A DNA stretch of 51,890 nucleotides from the NCBI RefSeq assembly GCF_023660105.1, contig NZ_JAMHGA010000005.1, forward strand, positions 1-51,890, given 5' to 3'. The DNA comes from Desulfovibrio aminophilus (lineage in GTDB: Bacteria > Desulfobacterota > Desulfovibrionia > Desulfovibrionales > Desulfovibrionaceae). The position numbers were made by a program, and so were the translations under genes. Position 1 is the first letter of the stretch; each line of letters starts with the position of its first letter. Below are positions 7,165-15,868 of the stretch, one piece after another. The notes beneath the pieces were generated by a model. The model saw nothing but the letters and a program-made list of their open reading frames with translations, did not search any database and was not told the DNA's origin.

Positions 7165-8418
7165 ATGAGCCGCATTGAAATGGAAAAGATTTTCTACGAG
7201 GACAGCGCGCCGGACCCGAAGGCGAACCCGGACAACCTCTACTTCATCCAGATCGATGAGAAGAAATGCATCGGCTGCGACACCTGCCAGCAGTACTGTC
7301 CGACCAACGCCATCTTCGGCGACTCCGGCGAACCGCACAAGATTCCGTACAAGGAACTGTGCATCAACTGCGGCCAGTGCCTGACCCACTGCCCGACCGC
7401 GGCCATCTATGAATCCCAGTCCTGGGTCAGCCAGATCGACAAGAAGCTCAAGGACAAGAAGCTCAAGACCGTGGCCATGCCCGCCCCGGCCGTGCGCTAT
7501 GCCCTGGGCGAGTGCTTCGGCATGGCTCCGGGCTCGGTGACCACGGGCAAGATGCTCTCGGCCCTCAAGCAGCTGGGCTTCACCCACGTCTGGGACAACG
7601 AGTTCACCGCCGACGTGACCATCTGGGAGGAAGGCACCGAATTCGTGGGACGCCTGACCAAGAAGATCGACGCGCCCCTGCCCCAGTTCACTTCCTGCTG
7701 CCCGGGCTGGCACAAGTACGTGGAATCCTATTACCCCGAACTGCTGCCGCACCTGTCCACGGCCAAGTCGCCCATCGGCATGGACGGGGCCCTGTCCAAG
7801 ACCTACGGCGCGGACACGCGCAAGTACAACCGCGCGGACATGTACACCGTGTCCATCATGCCCTGCACGGCCAAGAAGTACGAAGGCATGCGCGCGGACC
7901 TCTGGTCCTCCGGGTACCAAGACATCGACGCCACCATCGACACCCGCGAGCTGGCCTACATGCTCAAGAAGGCGGGCATCGACCTGAAGAAGATGTCCGA
8001 AGGCAAGCGCGACGACCTCATGGGCGACTCCACCGGCGGCGCGACCATCTTCGGCGTCACCGGCGGCGTCATGGAGGCGGCCCTGCGCTTCGCCTACCAG
8101 GCCGTGACCAAGCAGAAGCCCGCGTCCTGGGACTTCAAGGCCGTGCGCGGCCTGGAGGGACTCAAGGAGGCCACGGTGAACATCGGCGGCACGGACGTGC
8201 GCGTGGCCGTGATCCACGGGGCCAAGCGCTTCAAGAAGGTCTGCGACCTGATCAAGAGCGGCAAGTCCAACTGGCACTTCGTGGAATTCATGGCCTGCCC
8301 CGGCGGCTGCGTCATGGGCGGCGGCCAGCCGATCTTCCCCGGCGTGCAGCAGGCCGACAGCGGTCTTCTCGGCCGCTGCCTGGCTGGATGGAACAACCGT
8401 CTCGCGGACAACGCCTAG
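7165..8418 (+). CDS. hydA: Periplasmic [FeFe] hydrogenase large subunit
   Basis: 417 aa, the length of the Desulfovibrio periplasmic enzyme. Two 4Fe-4S ferredoxin motifs lie at the N-terminus ([11 protein letters not shown] from Cys35, and [11 protein letters not shown]). The H-cluster motifs are TSCCPGW (Cys179), MPCTAKK (Cys234) and [14 protein letters not shown] (Cys378, Cys382); these positions match the ligand numbering I recall for the D. desulfuricans enzyme. It reversibly oxidises H2 and passes electrons to periplasmic c-type cytochromes. It has no signal peptide of its own and is exported with HydB, whose Tat signal serves both. Good ribosome-binding site (CGGAGGAACGT). hydB follows after 11 nt. 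Maturases HydE, HydF and HydG are not in this window. Confidence 0.97.
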   Translation: MSRIEMEKIFYEDSAPDPKANPDNLYFIQIDEKKCIGCDTCQQYCPTNAIFGDSGEPHKIPYKELCINCGQCLTHCPTAAIYESQSWVSQIDKKLKDKKLKTVAMPAPAVRYALGECFGMAPGSVTTGKMLSALKQLGFTHVWDNEFTADVTIWEEGTEFVGRLTKKIDAPLPQFTSCCPGWHKYVESYYPELLPHLSTAKSPIGMDGALSKTYGADTRKYNRADMYTVSIMPCTAKKYEGMRADLWSSGYQDIDATIDTRELAYMLKKAGIDLKKMSEGKRDDLMGDSTGGATIFGVTGGVMEAALRFAYQAVTKQKPASWDFKAVRGLEGLKEATVNIGGTDVRVAVIHGAKRFKKVCDLIKSGKSNWHFVEFMACPGGCVMGGGQPIFPGVQQADSGLLGRCLAGWNNRLADNA

Positions 8419-8429
8419 GAGGTGACGGA

Positions 8430-8801
8430 ATGAACACGTTGCACATCACCCGACGCAGCTTCCTGAAGACCTGCGGCGTGCTCGGCGGCGCGACCCTGCT
8501 CAACGCGGGACTTCCGGCCCTGGTCCGGGCCGCCAATGAAAAGGCGCTCAAGGACTACATGAACGACCGCATCAGCGCGGTCTACGGCGCGGACGGCAAG
8601 TTCCCCATCCGCGCCTCCCAGGACAACCCCCAGGTCAAGGCCCTGTACAAGAACTGGCTCGGCGAGCCCGGCAGCGAGAAGGCCCACCAGTTCCTGCACA
8701 TGCACTTCACGGACCGCTCCCAGAACATCAAGCGCCTGGGCGACAAGGCCGTGAACCCCAGGGCCAAGGAGTTCGAAGGCCAGCCCTATCCCTACGAATA
8801 A
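8430..8801 (+). CDS. hydB: Periplasmic [FeFe] hydrogenase small subunit with Tat signal
   Basis: 123 aa. The N-terminus carries the twin-arginine motif TRRSFLK followed by a hydrophobic stretch and an ALVRAA cleavage region. The mature part (DYMNDRISAVYGADGKFP onward) is the small subunit that wraps the large subunit in Desulfovibrio [FeFe] hydrogenase. The ribosome-binding site AGGAGGTGA overlaps the hydA stop codon, showing tight coupling for 1:1 synthesis. The downstream 100 bp carries no convincing terminator. Confidence 0.96.
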   Translation: MNTLHITRRSFLKTCGVLGGATLLNAGLPALVRAANEKALKDYMNDRISAVYGADGKFPIRASQDNPQVKALYKNWLGEPGSEKAHQFLHMHFTDRSQNIKRLGDKAVNPRAKEFEGQPYPYE

Positions 8802-8903
8802 GCCCCGCGATCACTCCTCCCCTCTCTTGCCTGCGGCGAGGAACGTTTCTGACCCAAGGGCACATTCCCTTTTCGGCATGGCGGATTGCGCGCGCTCCCG
8901 AGA

Positions 8904-9422
8904 CTACGGAGCGAGAAGCCCCTCCTCCTGGAGCAGGGGACTGTAAAACCGCCTCGCCAGGCTGGTGGAAGAAAAAACGATCTCGTCAATGAACGTGACC
9001 GCGCCGCCCGCCGAGCGGCAGGCGAGGCTTTCCGCGTACATGACCGTGGAGGGGTCGTCCATTTCGGCTCGCCGCTCCCGCCCCTTGAAATAGACGGCGG
9101 GCCGCAGCATGGCCAGCGCCTCCACGGCCGTGGGCCAGCGGTTCACGGCGACGGCGTCCACCATGCCCAGGGCGGCCAGGACCTCGGCCCGCTGCTCCGA
9201 GGAGAACACCGGCCGGTGCGGCCCTTTGTTCAGATATGCATCGGGCGTCACGGTGACGGCGAGAAAGCCGCAATGCTCCCGGGCCCGGGCCAGGTAGCGC
9301 ACATGCCCGAGGTGGAGCACGTCGAAGCAGCCGTGCGCCAAGCCGGTGGAGACGCCTTTGCCGCGCAGTTCCGCCATAGTCCGGGCCAGTTCCTCCAGGC
9401 CCATGACCTTGCTTCTGTGCAT
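8904..9422 (-). CDS. Cytidylyl/adenylyltransferase family protein (RfaE2-like)
   Basis: About 172 aa with the nucleotidyltransferase signature GCFDVLHLGHVRYL, which binds the nucleotide via HxGH, and a later GRERR/SSTSLARRFYS region resembling the ISSTxI motif. Family members join a CTP or ATP nucleotide to a sugar- or polyol-phosphate for surface polysaccharide assembly. The start ATG shares one base with the stop of the upstream epimerase (TGATG), so the two are translationally coupled and probably act in one sugar-nucleotide pathway. The exact substrate cannot be read from the sequence. Confidence 0.82.
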   Translation of the reverse strand: MHRSKVMGLEELARTMAELRGKGVSTGLAHGCFDVLHLGHVRYLARAREHCGFLAVTVTPDAYLNKGPHRPVFSSEQRAEVLAALGMVDAVAVNRWPTAVEALAMLRPAVYFKGRERRAEMDDPSTVMYAESLACRSAGGAVTFIDEIVFSSTSLARRFYSPLLQEEGLLAP

Positions 9423-10429
9423 CACGCCCCGCGCCCCAGGCAGGTGAACCACTTCCTCGTGGCCCGCGCGATGCCGTCCGTGTCCCAGAGAATGGCGTCG
9501 CGGTAGTCCTCGATGTTGGCGAGAATCTCGGCCACGCCCTCCTCGAAGCCGATCTCCGGCCTCCAGCCGAACAGGGCCGAAATCTTGCCGATGTCCGCCC
9601 AGGTGGCGTCGGGCTCACCCGGACGCTTGGGCAGATGAACCCGCTCTCCGCCCAACAGATCGGCGAGGCGGTTCACGGATTGCGGAGCGCCGCTGCCCAC
9701 GTTGAACGTCTCGCCGTGGCGGGTGCCGGTTCCAGCCAGAACGAACGCCCGCGCCACATCCCGCACATGAATGAAATCCCGCTGCTGCGACCCGTCGCCC
9801 ACGATGGTGAAAGGCCGCCCGGCGAGCTTTTGCGGCAGGAAGACCTTGAACACTCCGCCGTACGCCCCATGGGTCTGCGCACGCGGCCCATAGACGTTGA
9901 ACAGCCGGAGTGAATTCGCCTCCAACCCATAGACCCGGGCCCAGTGCAGCACGCAGTCCTCGCCCAGCCGCTTGGACAGGGCATAGGGATACTGCGGCCG
10001 CAGTTCCGCCGTCTCCGGGGTGGGGTAGATGTCCGGGATGCCGTAGCATGAGGAGGAGGCCGCGTAGACGAAGCGTCCGACACCCGCCAGCCTGGCGGCC
10101 TCCAGCACGTTCACCGTGCCCTCCACGTTGGCGTGCAGATACGGCCGGGGCACCTCGACGCTGGGCACGATGTCGGCCAGGCCCGCGAGGTGGAACACCG
10201 TGTCCGCGCCCTGGAAATGGCGGCAGACGGCATCGAAGTCCATAATGTCTCCCCGGACGAGGGAGCACAACCCCGAAGCCTCGGCCTGGGCGAGATTTTC
10301 TGGACGGCCGTTGACCATGTTGTCCAGCGCGAGAACCTCCACCCCCATCGCCACAAGGGCGTCGGCCAGATGCGAGCCGATGAACCCGGCCCCTCCCGTG
10401 ACGACCGCCTTGCGCATGGTTCGCATCAT
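9422..10429 (-). CDS. NAD-dependent nucleotide-sugar epimerase/dehydratase (extended SDR)
   Basis: About 335 aa. The Rossmann motif TGGAGFIGSH is at residues 11-20, DNMVNGRPENL binds the cofactor ribose, and YALSK is the catalytic Tyr-Lys pair, preceded by SSSCYG. RPFTIVGDGSQQRDFIHVRDVARAF and the C-terminal substrate region are typical of UDP-sugar 4-epimerases and dehydratases. The start ATG-ATG is preceded by GGGAGTGGCGGT; 50 upstream codons are rejected. It is coupled to the nucleotidyltransferase gene. The likely role is making an activated sugar for LPS, O-antigen or capsule; the sugar is unknown. A 29-bp palindrome lies about 190 bp upstream. Confidence 0.9.
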   Translation of the reverse strand: MMRTMRKAVVTGGAGFIGSHLADALVAMGVEVLALDNMVNGRPENLAQAEASGLCSLVRGDIMDFDAVCRHFQGADTVFHLAGLADIVPSVEVPRPYLHANVEGTVNVLEAARLAGVGRFVYAASSSCYGIPDIYPTPETAELRPQYPYALSKRLGEDCVLHWARVYGLEANSLRLFNVYGPRAQTHGAYGGVFKVFLPQKLAGRPFTIVGDGSQQRDFIHVRDVARAFVLAGTGTRHGETFNVGSGAPQSVNRLADLLGGERVHLPKRPGEPDATWADIGKISALFGWRPEIGFEEGVAEILANIEDYRDAILWDTDGIARATRKWFTCLGRGA

Positions 10430-10788
10430 ACCGCCGCCACTCCCTTGGGCCTTCTCCCGCTTTCTTGGCGCATCCCGCCTCCTGCGCGTTTTGCCCGCGC
10501 GCGTCCCTCTCCAGGGCCACGGCGCGGCCAAAGCCGCCGTGGCGCGGGAATCCCGCCCGTCCAGTCCGGGCGGAACCATTTTTCCAACGCACGCGGGATG
10601 GACACAACCTTGTTCGTGTTACTAATTTGAAATTAGTAACACGAAAGGAGAAGGGAAGACAAGACCGCAGCCAAGCTCCGCCTGATTTCGGCGGCACGGC
10701 GGGTCAGTGATGCCGGATTCTGAAAATCAGGCCTCTCATGCCACTTTTTTAATTATCGCGGCACGAAGGTGGTGCGGCAGAACGGAGG
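10430..10788. other. Gene-free region between cheV and the epimerase gene
   Basis: This 360-bp stretch contains the perfect palindrome at 10615-10643 and a second inverted repeat (GCCTGATTT at 10680-10688 with AAATCAGGC at 10724-10732), plus an A/T-rich segment near 10745. No convincing gene is seen. Confidence 0.6.
10615..10643. promoter_or_regulatory. Perfect 14-bp-arm palindrome upstream of the epimerase operon
   Basis: Arms CGTGTTACTAATTT and AAATTAGTAACACG surround a single G. There is no T tract, so an operator is more likely than a terminator. The GTAACAC core is shared with the hydA upstream inverted repeat, in opposite arm orientation. Confidence 0.6.
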
Positions 10789-11745
10789 CTAGCCTGCCGG
10801 AACCGCGGACTGGGCCTCAATGAGCCCGATGGCGGTGCGGGCCATCTGGTCCAGGTCCGGCTTGGCCACCTGGGCGTCCGCGCCCACGCTCTCGCCCTTG
10901 TGGCGCAGCTCGTCGGTGATGATGGAGGAATAGAGGATCACGGGCAGGGACTTGAGCACCGGGTCGTTCTTCACGGACTTGGTCAGGCTGAAGCCGTCCA
11001 TGAGCGGCATCTCGATGTCCGAGATGAGCACGTCCAGGAACTCGGTGACGGGCTTGCCCGCGTCATGGGCCGCGTTCTTGACCTCCTGGAGCCGGTCCAG
11101 GGCCTCGGAGCCGTTGTTGGCCATGAGGACCTCGAATCCGGCGGCCTCCAGGTTGTTCTGGAGCATGGCCCGAATGGTGGCGGAGTCGTCGGCCACCAGG
11201 GCGCTGTAGTGCGTCTCCACGTGGGCCGAGGTGCTCCAGGCCTGGGCCGCGCGGGCCGGGTCCAGGTCGGCCAGGATGTACTCCAGGTCCAGGAGCTGGA
11301 TGAAGCGGCCGCCGCGTTCCACCAGACCCACGATGCTGGCCGTGTCCACGCGGCCCAGGGCCTTGGACGGCGGGATGACCTCGGGCCAGCCCACGCGGTG
11401 GATCTCGGTGACGCCGGAGACGAGGAAGCCGGTGACCGCCTGGCTGAACTCCGTGACGATGACCACCTCCTGGTCGTGGCCCGCCTTGTCCAGGTTGAGC
11501 CACACGGCCAGGTCGATGACCGGCAGGATGTGGTGGCGCAGGGGGATGACGCCCAGGAACGAGGGGTGGGTGGCGGATTCCGGGTGCGTGAGCCGGGGGC
11601 TCTCGATGACCTGCATGACCTTGGCCACGTTGACCCCGAAGTGGCAGGGCACGGGCCCGGCCGGGGTCTGCTCGTCGATGTGGAACTCCAGGATTTCCAG
11701 CTCGTTGGTGCCGGTCTCCAGGAGGATTTCCGTCTTCTTGGCCAT
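10789..11745 (-). CDS. cheV: Chemotaxis coupling protein CheV (CheW-receiver)
   Basis: 318 aa. The N-terminal half is a CheW-like domain (HFGVNVAKVMQVIE, GVIPLRHHILPVIDLAVWL, GRFIQLLDLEYIL) and the C-terminal half a receiver (ALVADDSATIRAMLQNNL, phospho-acceptor Asp in LISDIEMPLMDG, Lys in QVAKPD). It links chemoreceptors to CheA in a phosphorylation-tunable way. The ribosome-binding site GGAGGCGGTC decides the start. Two chemoreceptor genes lie elsewhere in the window (24295 and 28620), but no other cheA/W/R/B genes do. The stand-alone receiver next door at 11834 is on the same strand, upstream. Confidence 0.95.
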   Translation of the reverse strand: MAKKTEILLETGTNELEILEFHIDEQTPAGPVPCHFGVNVAKVMQVIESPRLTHPESATHPSFLGVIPLRHHILPVIDLAVWLNLDKAGHDQEVVIVTEFSQAVTGFLVSGVTEIHRVGWPEVIPPSKALGRVDTASIVGLVERGGRFIQLLDLEYILADLDPARAAQAWSTSAHVETHYSALVADDSATIRAMLQNNLEAAGFEVLMANNGSEALDRLQEVKNAAHDAGKPVTEFLDVLISDIEMPLMDGFSLTKSVKNDPVLKSLPVILYSSIITDELRHKGESVGADAQVAKPDLDQMARTAIGLIEAQSAVPAG

Positions 11746-11833
11746 GACCGCCTCCGCGCGGGTTGGCAGGCGCGCATGCTGACCATAGCGCGGCGCGGCG
11801 GGAGGGGAAAGGAAACGCGGGAAAAAATAACGT

Positions 11834-12217
11834 TCAGAACACGGGCAGGCGGTTGGACACGATTTCGCGCAGCTCGGGGCGGCGCAGGGGCTTGACCAGG
11901 ACCCCGTCGAAGCCCGCCTCGGCGCACTGGCGGGCGTGCTCCTGGTCCTCGTGGGCCGTGAGGGCCAGGATGGGCGTGCGCTGGCGCTGCCCGACGGCCT
12001 CCAGCGAGCGCATGGCCCGGACCGCGTCCAGGCCGTGCATCCCGGGCATCTCCAGGTCCAGGAGCACGAGCACGTAGCCGTTGGCCCGGAACAGCTCCAC
12101 GGCCTCGGCCCCGTCCGCCGCCTGGTCCACGGCGCAGGGCAGATCCTTGAGGAAGAGCATGGCGATGGCCCGCTGGGCCTCGGCGTCGTCCACGAGAAGA
12201 AGGCGTTCCATATTCAT
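11834..12217 (-). CDS. Stand-alone CheY-like receiver
   Basis: About 127 aa consisting only of a response-regulator receiver: acidic pair in LLLVDDAEAQ, phospho-acceptor Asp in LVLLDLEMPGMHG, Thr in ILALTAHE and Lys in GVLVKPLRR. There is no output domain. It could act in the chemotaxis relay with CheV or as the target of an orphan hybrid kinase such as the one at 1689. The start is ATG 12217 or the second ATG at 12211; no clear ribosome-binding site is seen. Divergent from the PHP gene. Confidence 0.9.
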   Translation of the reverse strand: MNMERLLLVDDAEAQRAIAMLFLKDLPCAVDQAADGAEAVELFRANGYVLVLLDLEMPGMHGLDAVRAMRSLEAVGQRQRTPILALTAHEDQEHARQCAEAGFDGVLVKPLRRPELREIVSNRLPVF

Positions 12218-12280
12218 AAAATAGCACCGCCCCGGGACGCCCGCAAGGCGGGATGGACCAAAAAGCGGTTCCATTCTATC

Positions 12281-13150
12281 GTGCGCGCCGTGAGCATCGA
12301 CCTGCACACCCACTCCACGGCTTCCGACGGCACGGACACGCCCGCCGAAATGGTCCGCAAGGCCCGCGCCGCCGGGCTTTCCGCCCTGGGCCTCACGGAC
12401 CACGACACCGTGGGCGGACTGGACGAACTGCGCCGGGCCGGGGCCGAGGCCGGGCTGTACGTGGTGCCCGGGGTGGAGCTCTCGGCCTCCGCGCCGCCCG
12501 GCTCCGGGCCGCTCCACCTGGTGGGGCTCTGGCTGCCCGAACAGCCGGAGCACCTGCTCCGCCTCCTGGACTGGGCCATCCAGGCCCGCGAGGCCCGCAA
12601 CCGCGAGGTGGCCGACAAGCTGGCCGCCCTGGGCACGGGCGTGACCTATGAGGAGGTCCGGGAACTGGCCGGGGGCGTGGTGGGCAGGCCGCACTTCGCC
12701 CAGGCCCTGCTCCGGCGCAAGGCCGTGACCTCGCTGGAGGAGGCCTTCCGCCGCTACCTGGGCCGCTGGGGCAAGGCCTACGCGCCCAAGGCCAAGGTCA
12801 CTCCGGCCCAGGCGCTGGGGGCCCTGCGCGCCGACGGGGCCACCACGGTGCTGGCCCACCCGGGCCTGCTGGGCCTGTCCCCGGCCGAGCTGGAGCCCGT
12901 GGTCCGCCGGCTGCGCGACCTGGGCCTGGAAGCCGTGGAGGTCCACTACCCCGAGCACTCGCCGCGCCAGATGGACCAGTACGCGGCCCTGGCCGGACGC
13001 CTGGGGCTCCTGCCCTCGGGCGGCAGCGACTACCACGGTTCGGTGAAGCCGGGCCTGCTCCTGGGCCGGGGCAAGGGCTCCCTGTGCGTGCCCGACTCCG
13101 TGCTCGCCCGGCTGCGCGAACACCGCGCCGGCCAGGGGCTGTGGAGCTAG
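12281..13150 (+). CDS. PHP-domain phosphoesterase (YciV/TrpH, RNase AM type)
   Basis: About 289 aa. PHP motifs: DLHTHSTASDGT (metal His residues), GLTDHDTVGGLDEL, VPGVELSA, a HPGL motif in VLAHPGLLG and the C-terminal SGGSDYHG. The arrangement matches 3',5'-nucleoside bisphosphate phosphatases, some of which are 5'-3' exoribonucleases trimming rRNA ends. No ATG is available near the domain start; GTG at 12281 or GTG at 12290 is used. The last codons overlap the start of the next small gene. Confidence 0.88.
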   Translation: MRAVSIDLHTHSTASDGTDTPAEMVRKARAAGLSALGLTDHDTVGGLDELRRAGAEAGLYVVPGVELSASAPPGSGPLHLVGLWLPEQPEHLLRLLDWAIQAREARNREVADKLAALGTGVTYEEVRELAGGVVGRPHFAQALLRRKAVTSLEEAFRRYLGRWGKAYAPKAKVTPAQALGALRADGATTVLAHPGLLGLSPAELEPVVRRLRDLGLEAVEVHYPEHSPRQMDQYAALAGRLGLLPSGGSDYHGSVKPGLLLGRGKGSLCVPDSVLARLREHRAGQGLWS

Positions 13151-13344
13151 AAACCGGACGCGCGGGCGGCACGGCGGCCTGCTTCCATCCCCGCGTGAGC
13201 CGGGGCTCGGTGGTCATCTTCGAGGTGAAGTCCGACGAGGCCCTGCAGGACCTGCCCGCCCGCCGGGCCGACATCGTTCCGACCCGTTTCGGCCTCTTTC
13301 CCCTGGTGGACGAGGACGCCGCCCGGCGGCCCCTGGACGACTGA
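13141..13344 (+). CDS. Small conserved-looking protein overlapping the PHP gene
   Basis: A 67-aa frame from GTG 13141, overlapping the PHP stop by 10 nt and preceded by an AGGGGCT purine tract. It contains a coherent beta-rich segment (GSVVIFEVKSDEALQDLPA) and an acidic C-terminus (LVDEDAARRPLDD). Overlap with an operon partner suggests coupled expression. No function is recognised. Confidence 0.55.
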   Translation: MELETGRAGGTAACFHPRVSRGSVVIFEVKSDEALQDLPARRADIVPTRFGLFPLVDEDAARRPLDD

Positions 13345-14191
13345 ACATCTCCAACCATGCCGAATTGATAGCACTATCTAGATAATCTCATGATTTTCCC
13401 TGGAGCCATTCCGGGCCGCGTCCGGGACGGTTTTTCGCGGGGCATCGCCCCTCCGCCCGCTTGACGAAGCCCGGATCGTGCTTACCTTGTGTCTGACCGG
13501 GAGGGCGGACCTCCCGAGGAAATAGGACGAACCCCAGCGGAGGGTGAAAAGGAATAATCACCGAATGGTTTACCGACAGAATGGCGGATCGAGCCGCCCC
13601 GAGCCCTGAAAGAGCGCAGTGAGCCGAAAAAATCCCCCTGGGTCCAGAGAGAAAAGGGGAACGCCGGGAAGACACCGGAATCGGCTCACAACCTTTTGTT
13701 TTTCATCACCATTCACCAAAACGTCGCACGAACGTCCCCGAATCCCTCCGCATTCCCCGAACCTCCCGCTTCTCCGCCTCCAACCTCGCGCCGCCGTTGA
13801 CGATAAAAAACGTGGACAGCCGTTGCCGCCAGGCGTAACAGGTGAATCAACGGCAAAGGCCCTGAAAGGCCGTTCGGCCATGAACCGAAACGGAGGGAGG
13901 GGCGAAATAGAAGCAGAGGCTTTTCACCATATGGCGGATAGAGCCGCCCCCGCCACGACAGAGCGCGTGCGCCATGAATGAACTCCCCAGGCCTCGGCCG
14001 GGAACCGACCGGAACTCCGGCATGGCGCACATTCATGTTCCTCCCCCCCGAAAATCGCGAATTTCCTTGACTGAAATTTTCCGACCGCATATGGGTCAGC
14101 TTTCTGCCGGATTCCGGTTGTCTCCGCTTGGCACGGAGCCGAGTGGGTCGGAAGGCAAATTTTGTTTTCTCTTTTAAGGAGTTTGGGTTTT
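13345..14191 (+). promoter_or_regulatory. Long gene-free leader with duplicated structured elements upstream of the RRM gene
   Basis: 850 bp with no convincing gene. The 20-mer ATGGCGGATMGAGCCGCCCC occurs at 13581-13600 (M=C) and 13931-13950 (M=A); each forms a GGCGG/CCGCC hairpin. Each is followed, after an AGAGCGC motif, by a long-range inverted repeat: GTGAGCCGA (13619-13627) with TCGGCTCAC (13680-13688), and GTGCGCCATG with CATGGCGCAC (about 13967-14030). This looks like two related structured RNAs or duplicated leaders. I could not match either to a riboswitch class. Confidence 0.45.
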
Positions 14192-14455
14192 ATGAAGTCC
14201 ATTTACGTCGGGAACCTTCCCTTCAGCGCCACCGAGGACCAGACCCGCGACCTGTTCGCCCGTTACGGCGAAGTGTCTTCCGTCAAGTTCATCATGGACC
14301 GCGAGACCGGCCGCTTCCGCGGCTTCGGCTTCGTGGAGATGGAGGACAACGCGGCTGATGAGGCCATCCGCAGCCTGAACGGCGCCGATTTCGGCGGCCG
14401 CACCCTCAAGGTCAACGAGGCCAAGCCCCGCGAGGAGCGTCGCCCCCGCTGGTAG
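14192..14455 (+). CDS. RRM-type RNA-binding protein
   Basis: 87 aa, a single RNA-recognition motif: RNP2 IYVGNLPF at residues 4-11 and RNP1 RGFGFVEM at 43-50, with a basic tail (KPREERRPRW). This matches the small bacterial Rbp family, several of which respond to cold in cyanobacteria; it probably acts as an RNA chaperone. AAGGAG lies 10 nt before ATG. The very long structured upstream region suggests post-transcriptional control. A strong terminator follows at 14488. Confidence 0.95.
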   Translation: MKSIYVGNLPFSATEDQTRDLFARYGEVSSVKFIMDRETGRFRGFGFVEMEDNAADEAIRSLNGADFGGRTLKVNEAKPREERRPRW

Positions 14456-14487
14456 TTGGAAGCTCCGACTTTCCAGTATGACCACCA

Positions 14488-14525
14488 GCCGCCCGGCCCT
14501 CACGCCGGGCGGCTTCTTTTTCCCC
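14488..14525 (+). terminator. Intrinsic terminator of the RRM gene
   Basis: GCCGCCCGGC, a short loop, then GCCGGGCGGC followed by TTCTTTTTC. Confidence 0.9.
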
Positions 14526-14672
14526 CGGCTTCGCCGGTTTTCAGAAAGCCCAAGAGGCTCCCTTCGTCTTTCCGCAGGCCGGCGAAGCCGAGGGGGGGGG
14601 CTTCGCCCCCATTTACGGAAAGGCGGAAGAGGCGGGAGTCTCTCGGCCTTTCTCTAGACCGCCGAAGGCGGA
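14524..14672. repeat. Two R1 repeats between convergent genes
   Basis: One copy begins CCGGCTTCGCCGG then TTTTCAGAAAGCCCAAGAGGCTCCC. A second contains GGGGCTTCGCCCC, ACGGAAAGGCGGAAGAG, and ends GCCTTTCTCTAGACCGCCGAAGGCGG directly at the stop of the minus-strand ATPase gene. Confidence 0.8.
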
Positions 14673-15797
14673 TCAGAGGCGACGCAGCCATTCCGTGAAG
14701 AACGGGTCCACCACGCGCCAGAGGCCCGCGTCGTCCTTCTCGATCAGGTCGCGGCTGACCAGTTGCTTGCGGGAATAGGCGGCCGTGGATGCGCCCAGGG
14801 ACCAGCGGGCCAGGTAGTCCGCCGCCAGCGGGGCGGGCGTGGGGTCGGCGGCCAGGGCTCGGAGGAGCTGGATTTGCGGGGCGGGCAGGTCGCGCACCTG
14901 GGCCTCGTGGCCGAAGCGTTCCTGGTCCTGGACCATTTCCCGGGCCGTCGCGGCGTGTTCCGGGGCCAGGCGTTGTCCGGCCAGGGCGAAGGCGTGGAAG
15001 CCCAGGGCCTGGGCGTACCAGGAATAACCGGCGGAGAGGTCGGCCAGGGTTTCGGCCACGGCCTCGGGGCATTCCTTGCCTCCGGCCGCGCAGCGGGCGC
15101 GCAGGAAGGCGACCAGGTCCGCGCGCGGCAGGGGCGGCAGGGCGTGGAGCAAGGCGCTCTGGTAGAACGGGCGTTTCCGGGCGGTGAACATGCCGAGCAG
15201 CACGGAGCGGCGGCTGCCCACGAAGCAGTACGCGGCGCGCTGGCCCTGGATGTGCGTGCGCAGCAGGGCCTCCACGCGGCCGTCGCCCAGTTCGGAAATC
15301 TCCTGGAACTCGTCCAGCGTCACGTGGACCGGGATTTCTCCGCGATCCAGGAAGGCGTCCAGGTCCTCCAGAACCCGCGCGAGCACGTCGAGCCCGGAAT
15401 CCCGGCGCGAGGCGCGTTCCACGGACAGGCTCACGCCGCCCTCGGGGGTCGGGGTGAACACCGGCCGGAAGGACCGGAACACGCCGAGCCAGCGGCGGCC
15501 CTTGTCCAGCAGGGATTCCCTGGAGTGCAGGGCTTCGAGGACCTGGCGGGCCAGGCGGTCGGCCAGGTCGTCCACGGAGGTGATCGCGTAGCAGTCGCAG
15601 AAGACGGTCAGGAATCCCCGGTCCGCGAGCCCGGCCTGGAGACGGCGGCAGAGCGAGGTCTTGCCGTAGCGGCGCGGCGAGTAGAGCACCACGTTCTGGC
15701 CCGCCTCGGCGTAGGCGGCCAGGTCGGACAGATCCTTCTCCCGGTCGCAGAACGGCTGGTCCGGGCCCAGGGTCTTGAGCGTGAAGGTGTTGGGCAT
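14673..15797 (-). CDS. Archaeal-type (STAND-like) AAA ATPase
   Basis: 374 aa. The P-loop SPRRYGKTS (Lys46) with two Arg inside the loop and the Walker B LDEFQEI (mid-protein) are hallmarks of the archaeal ATPase-2/MNS-type STAND NTPases; the C-terminus (SRKQLVSRDLIEKDDAGLWRVVDPFFTEWL) is a winged helix. In many bacteria these are orphan proteins of unknown role, some tied to defence or selfish elements. The start is ATG 15797 with GGGAGGAGCCGCC upstream. AT-rich promoter DNA with two TTGCAA motifs lies at 15810-15860. The stop codon touches an R1 repeat. Confidence 0.88.
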   Translation of the reverse strand: MPNTFTLKTLGPDQPFCDREKDLSDLAAYAEAGQNVVLYSPRRYGKTSLCRRLQAGLADRGFLTVFCDCYAITSVDDLADRLARQVLEALHSRESLLDKGRRWLGVFRSFRPVFTPTPEGGVSLSVERASRRDSGLDVLARVLEDLDAFLDRGEIPVHVTLDEFQEISELGDGRVEALLRTHIQGQRAAYCFVGSRRSVLLGMFTARKRPFYQSALLHALPPLPRADLVAFLRARCAAGGKECPEAVAETLADLSAGYSWYAQALGFHAFALAGQRLAPEHAATAREMVQDQERFGHEAQVRDLPAPQIQLLRALAADPTPAPLAADYLARWSLGASTAAYSRKQLVSRDLIEKDDAGLWRVVDPFFTEWLRRL

Positions 15798-15868
15798 GGC
15801 GGCTCCTCCCTGTGTTCCTGTCATTGCAATACTTATGTTACAAATATTTTGCAACAACAAGTTGGCAG

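Noticed and set aside
12281-13150. Extending the PHP gene upstream to 11936
   Set aside because: The extension would run through the oppositely oriented receiver gene; PHP homology begins at DLHTHS, just after GTG 12290.
13619-13981. A 120-codon frame on the plus strand and several minus frames in 13388-14090
   Set aside because: No credible ribosome-binding sites, basic and arginine-rich low-complexity translations, and overlap with the structured repeats.
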